From: JBBRWV01 sp038248985
GTDB lineage: Bacteria; Planctomycetota; Phycisphaerae; WQYP01
Direction of reading: 5' to 3'
NCBI GenBank assembly: GCA_038248985.1
Contig: JBBRWV010000090.1
Location: 1 to 15,807, forward strand
Length of the DNA: 15,807 nucleotides
The position numbers were made by a program, and so were the translations under genes. Position 1 is the stretch's first letter. Every line of letters starts with the position of its first letter. The notes beneath the pieces are model-generated. The model was not told the DNA's origin. It worked only from the letters and a program-made list of their open reading frames with translations, and did no database searches. This document shows positions 12,505-15,807 of the stretch, piece after piece.

Positions 12505-14148
12505 ATGCCTACTATCGAAATCGACGGAAAAAAAGTGTCCTATGAAGGCAAAAAAATGATCCTTCAGGTCGCCCAGGACAACGGCATCGATATCCCCAGC
12601 TATTGCTACCACCCCGGCCTCAGCATCGTCGCTTCCTGCCGCATCTGCCTCGGCGAAATCGAAGCCTCCGACCCCAAAGATCCCACCAAGCTCCTCCGCG
12701 TCCCCAAACTCGTCCCCACCTGCCAAACCCCCGCCACCGACGGCATGAAAGTCTATACCCAGTCCCCCAAGGCCCGCGCCAACCAAAAAGCCGTCATGGA
12801 ATTCCTCCTCATCAATCACCCGCTCGACTGCCCCGTCTGCGATCAGGCCGGCGAGTGCGGCCTGCAAGACTACAGCTACCAGTACGGCCGCGGTGAAAGC
12901 CGCTTCCTCGAAGACAAAGCCAAAAAACCCAAAAAAGACGTCGGCGATCACATCCTCCTCTACAGTGACCGCTGCATCATGTGTACCCGTTGCGTCCGCT
13001 TCACCCGCGAAGTCTCCGGCACCAGCGAACTCGCCGTCTTCGGCCGCGGCTACAAAGAAGAAATCGACATCTTCCCCGGCCGCCCCGTCAACAATCCCCT
13101 CGCCGGCAACGTCGTCGATCTCTGCCCCGTCGGGGCCCTGCTCGACAAAGACTTCCTCTTCACCCAGCGCGTCTGGTTCCTCAAGAGCACCCCCTCGATC
13201 TCCCCCATTAACGCCGGCGGCGAAAACATTTTCATCCACCACAGCGACGGCCGCATCTACCGCATCAAGCCCCGCCAGAATCTCGGCGTCAACAAATGGT
13301 GGATCAGCGATGAAACCCGCTACGGTTTCCAATTCGTCCACTCCGCCACGCGCCTGCGCGCCCCCGAGCGCATCCAGTACGGCAGCAATGCCGAAATCGG
13401 CTGGACCGCCGCTCTTAAACTCGCTGAAGACGACCTCCGCGGCACCCTCGCCGCCGCCCCCGCCACGAATCTCGTCTGCCTCGTCTCCCCCTTCGATGGC
13501 TCCGAAGAAATCTTCCTCCAGATCAAATACGCCCGCAGCCTTGATCCCCACGCCTGGATCGTCGTCAATCCTGTCCGCTCCACCGGTACCGATCAAGTCT
13601 TCAAACACCCGCAAACCGGCACCGTCACCTACACCCTCCATGCCGAAAAAGCCCCCAACCGCACCGGCGCTGAAAAAATCGCCGCACACTTCGGCGGCAA
13701 CCTCTGCTCCTTCGCCGACCTCGCCGAAAAAATCAAAACTAAAAAAATCGCCGCCGCACTCCTCTCCGCCGATATGCTCCCCACCGCCGATGAAGAAAAT
13801 TACAGCAAAATCCTCGCCGGCATTAACACCATCGTCCGCATCGGCCTCCGCAAAGGCGCCGCCTATGAAAAAGCCACCCTCAGCCTCCCCGCCTGCTCCT
13901 GGGCCGAAAAAGACGGCATCTACGAAAACGCCGCCGGCTCAATTCAGGCCTTCGTCGCCGCCATCTCCCCCCTCCATGACTCCCGCAGCGCCGGCCAGAT
14001 TTTCTGGGATCTCCTCGGACACACCACGCCCTACTCCGCCGCCCAAACCCGCAGCCTCATGGCCGCCGCTGGCCTTCCCGAATACACCCAAACCCCTGTC
14101 CCCGTCGGCGATGTCAAAGTCGAAGAAATGCAATTCGCCGAACTGTAA
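12505..14148 (+). CDS. nuoG: NADH-quinone oxidoreductase subunit G (75 kDa-type), short form
   Basis: Iron-sulfur subunit of complex I that wires NuoF to the quinone-side clusters. The N-terminal ferredoxin part is complete. [2Fe-2S] N1b ligands are C34, C45, C48 and C73. The His-ligated [4Fe-4S] N5-type site has H105, C109, C112 and C118 (HPLDCPVCDQAGECGLQD). A further [4Fe-4S] site (N4-type) has C157, C160, C163 and C207 (RCIMCTRC, then DLCPVGAL). The molybdopterin-like C-terminal domain starts near 222 (VWFLKSTPSISPINAGGEN). Its Cys positions for the accessory N7 cluster are replaced, so N7 is absent, as in many complexes. The 547-residue length is short against about 680-900, the loss being in the redox-inactive C-terminal domain. 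AAAAGG precedes ATG 12505 with a spacer of about 10 bases. No nuoH follows. Confidence 0.96.
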   Translation: MPTIEIDGKKVSYEGKKMILQVAQDNGIDIPSYCYHPGLSIVASCRICLGEIEASDPKDPTKLLRVPKLVPTCQTPATDGMKVYTQSPKARANQKAVMEFLLINHPLDCPVCDQAGECGLQDYSYQYGRGESRFLEDKAKKPKKDVGDHILLYSDRCIMCTRCVRFTREVSGTSELAVFGRGYKEEIDIFPGRPVNNPLAGNVVDLCPVGALLDKDFLFTQRVWFLKSTPSISPINAGGENIFIHHSDGRIYRIKPRQNLGVNKWWISDETRYGFQFVHSATRLRAPERIQYGSNAEIGWTAALKLAEDDLRGTLAAAPATNLVCLVSPFDGSEEIFLQIKYARSLDPHAWIVVNPVRSTGTDQVFKHPQTGTVTYTLHAEKAPNRTGAEKIAAHFGGNLCSFADLAEKIKTKKIAAALLSADMLPTADEENYSKILAGINTIVRIGLRKGAAYEKATLSLPACSWAEKDGIYENAAGSIQAFVAAISPLHDSRSAGQIFWDLLGHTTPYSAAQTRSLMAAAGLPEYTQTPVPVGDVKVEEMQFAEL

Positions 14149-14351
14149 CGCCCCACCCCCCAGATCCTACATGTGGATCATCCCCGCCCCGTCGTCGGCC
14201 GCGCCAAGAACTCGTCTCCTGCGCCGCCGCCACCCCACCACCCCGTCACTAAAAAACTAAAATACGTGTCGTTCATGTCTTTCGTGGCCATGGATCGTCG
14301 CCGCACCAATCACGGGACGCGCCACCTCTCCCCGTATACAATGCCCCATCT
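14149..14351. other. Intergenic region with a repeat-like phrase
   Basis: No gene is believable in this 203-base gap. A plus-strand frame from 14173 continues through it but is a Pro/Ser-rich shadow of the ABC gene. Bases 14272-14294 read TTCATGTCTTTCGTGGCCAT and on, which resembles the CTTTCGTG/CACGAAAG short dispersed repeats I recall from planctomycete and verrucomicrobial intergenic regions. An A-rich patch lies at 14250-14262. Confidence 0.4.
14337..14342 (+). promoter_or_regulatory. Candidate -10 element before the ABC ATPase gene
   Basis: TACAAT (inside GTATACAATG) ends 9 bases before the ATG at 14352, and there is no ribosome site between them. Transcription would start within a few bases of the start codon. 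No good -35 is visible. Confidence 0.3.
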
Positions 14352-15807
14352 ATGTCCACCGATCTCGCCATCCGCCTCACCCACGTCACCAAACGCTACC
14401 CGCGCTACGCCCACCCCTCGCTGCGCCTCAAAGCCATGCTCCTTCGCCAAGGCTCCGCCGGCTCCAACCCCTTCACCGCCCTGCAAAATATCTCCCTCGA
14501 AGTACCCCGCGGCCACACCGTCGGCATCGTCGGACGCAACGGCTCCGGCAAAAGCACCCTCCTCCAAATCGTCGCCGGAACCCTCACCCCCACCGAAGGC
14601 TCCGTCGAAGTCCACGGCCGCGTCTCGGCCCTCCTCGAACTCGGCTCCGGCTTCTCCCCCGATTTCACCGGCCGCGAAAACGTCTTCTTCCAGGGCCGCA
14701 TCCTCGGCTGCAGCCATGATTTTCTTTCCGCCCGCTTCGACGCCATCGCCGCCTTCGCCGACATCGGCGACTTCCTGGATCAACCCATCAAAACCTACTC
14801 CTCCGGCATGATGCTCCGCCTCGCCTTCGCCGTCGCCATCTCCGTCGATCCCGACATCCTCATCGTCGACGAAGCCCTCGCCGTCGGCGATGAAGCCTTC
14901 CAACGCAAATGCTTCGCCCGCATCCGCTCCATCCAGGACAACGGCGGCACCATCCTCTTCGTCTCCCATAGCGGCTCCAGCATCATCGAACTCTGCGACC
15001 AGGCCATCCTCATCGATGCCGGCGAAATGCTCCTCACCGGCGAGCCCAAACCCGTCATCACGCACTATCACCGCCTCCTCTTCGCCCGCGATGGCCACTA
15101 CCAATCCGTCCGCCAAGAAATCCGCGCCGCCAATACCCCCGCCATCACCCCCATCCTCAACGGCCACACCGCCGAATCTCCCGTCGGTGCCGCCCCCGCC
15201 GAAGCCCCCGCCGCTGACGATTTCTTCGACCCCAACCTCCTCCCCCAATCCACCATCAACTACCACTCCGCCGGCGCCACCATCCAAAACCCCCGCATCT
15301 GCCGCACCGATGGCACGCCCGCCAACGTCCTCATCCGCGGCCGCGATTACCTCTATCGCTACGACGTCCTATTCACCCACCCCGCCGCCGGCGTCCGCTT
15401 CGGCATGCTCATCAAAACCCTCACCGGCCTCGAACTCGGCGGCGCCACCTCCCACACCCCGCACGACTCCATCCCCCATGTCGACGCCGGCACCACCTTC
15501 CACGTCGAATTCCGCTTCCGCTGCTCCCTCACCACCGGCGTATACTTCACCAACGCCGGCGTCCTCTCCGGCACGCCCCTCGGCGAGCAATACCTCCACC
15601 GCATCATGGATGCCGTCATGTTTCGCGTCCAACCCGAATCCCAAACCCTCGCCACCCTCACCGTCGATTTCAACATCGCCCCGCGCATCACCACCGCAAC
15701 CCTCCCCGTCCTCACCGGAGGTACCCCCCCCAGAACCGCGGTGCCACCCCCAATGGACCCCCCCCCCAACCCCCCCCCCCCCCCAACACCCCCGCCAGAC
15801 CCCCCCC
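14352..15807 (+). CDS. Wzt-type polysaccharide ABC transporter ATPase, 3' end not reached
   Basis: ATP-binding subunit of an ABC-2 exporter for O-antigen, teichoic acid or a similar glycan across the inner membrane. The ATPase domain is complete: Walker A GRNGSGKST (61-69), LLELGSGFSPDFTGRENVFF (94-113) as in Wzt/TagH/KpsT relatives, signature YSSGMMLRLAFA (149-160), Walker B ILIVDEALAVGD (169-180) and the switch histidine H206 in FVSHS. A Pro/Ala-rich linker (about 260-300) leads to a C-terminal beta-sandwich like Wzt_C, which recognises the modified glycan end (about 305-447; RDYLYRYDVLF, GMLIKTLTGLELGG). Start ATG 14352 fits the family; no ribosome site is seen. The domain appears to finish near residue 447, after which the frame stays open only through Pro codons in a poly-C tail (from about 15723) that is probably unreliable. 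The permease partner is not in the window. Confidence 0.9.
   Translation, partial: MSTDLAIRLTHVTKRYPRYAHPSLRLKAMLLRQGSAGSNPFTALQNISLEVPRGHTVGIVGRNGSGKSTLLQIVAGTLTPTEGSVEVHGRVSALLELGSGFSPDFTGRENVFFQGRILGCSHDFLSARFDAIAAFADIGDFLDQPIKTYSSGMMLRLAFAVAISVDPDILIVDEALAVGDEAFQRKCFARIRSIQDNGGTILFVSHSGSSIIELCDQAILIDAGEMLLTGEPKPVITHYHRLLFARDGHYQSVRQEIRAANTPAITPILNGHTAESPVGAAPAEAPAADDFFDPNLLPQSTINYHSAGATIQNPRICRTDGTPANVLIRGRDYLYRYDVLFTHPAAGVRFGMLIKTLTGLELGGATSHTPHDSIPHVDAGTTFHVEFRFRCSLTTGVYFTNAGVLSGTPLGEQYLHRIMDAVMFRVQPESQTLATLTVDFNIAPRITTATLPVLTGGTPPRTAVPPPMDPPPNPPPPPTPPPDPP
15723..15807. other. Poly-C-rich, probably unreliable contig end
   Basis: The last 85 bases break into runs of 7-16 C residues with short interruptions. 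This texture is found nowhere else in the window and begins where the Wzt_C-like domain should be ending. It looks like a low-quality read end or assembly artefact, so the C-terminus of the ABC protein should not be inferred from it. Confidence 0.6.

Noticed and set aside
12496..13689. A 397-codon minus-strand frame opposite nuoG
   Set aside because: Antisense shadow of nuoG with a Gly/Asp/Glu-rich product and no recognisable domain.
14310..15287. A 325-codon minus-strand frame opposite the ABC ATPase gene
   Set aside because: Antisense shadow; the plus strand carries complete Walker A, signature and Walker B motifs.

Overview
This is a GC-rich bacterial chromosome or contig fragment of 15.8 kb. 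The gene content suggests a free-living Gram-negative bacterium, and my best guess is Planctomycetota, perhaps Phycisphaerae. The clues are a DUF4159-type protein, a scattered nuo gene set with a short NuoG, and short GTGCTGAG and CTTTCGTGG-type repeats. This assignment is inference from gene character; no 16S rRNA or other marker is present.

Left half (1-5288), all on the minus strand. In transcription order: a class I SAM methyltransferase (5288-4455); a short UreF-like urease accessory protein (4322-3708); a membrane-anchored DUF4159-like protein (3630-3058); riboflavin synthase alpha chain ribE (3005-2328); pdxA for vitamin B6 synthesis (2331-1240, overlapping ribE by ATGA); a 408-base gap without a gene; and methionyl-tRNA formyltransferase fmt (831 to beyond the left edge). 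ribE and pdxA form a tight cofactor pair. The codon choice of fmt differs sharply from the rest of the window.

Centre (5289-7768). A short divergent promoter region separates the minus block from a plus-strand block. The plus block starts with a probable Tat-exported PGRP/amidase_2-type N-acetylmuramoyl-L-alanine amidase. A two-domain protein follows: an N-terminal beta-rich domain and a C-terminal SAM methyltransferase.

Right half (7769-14148). A partial respiratory complex I cluster encodes peripheral-arm subunits in the order nuoD, nuoE, nuoF, nuoG. It has a good promoter candidate upstream of nuoD. No nuoABC precedes it and no nuoH-N follows. Three non-complex-I loci sit inside it. Between nuoE and nuoF are a VapC-like PIN toxin gene broken by one frameshift with its downstream antitoxin-like gene, and a small membrane protein. 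Between nuoF and nuoG is a small soluble conserved-type protein.

The window ends in a Wzt-type polysaccharide-export ABC ATPase with a C-terminal carbohydrate-recognition domain. It runs into a poly-C tail that looks like a low-quality contig end. I saw no tRNA, rRNA, CRISPR array, insertion sequence or phage gene.

The most notable observations are the frameshifted toxin-antitoxin module nested in the nuo cluster, an in-frame repeat-derived insertion in pdxA, and an orphan UreF lacking the usual C-terminal tail. None amounts to a demonstrable new biological system.
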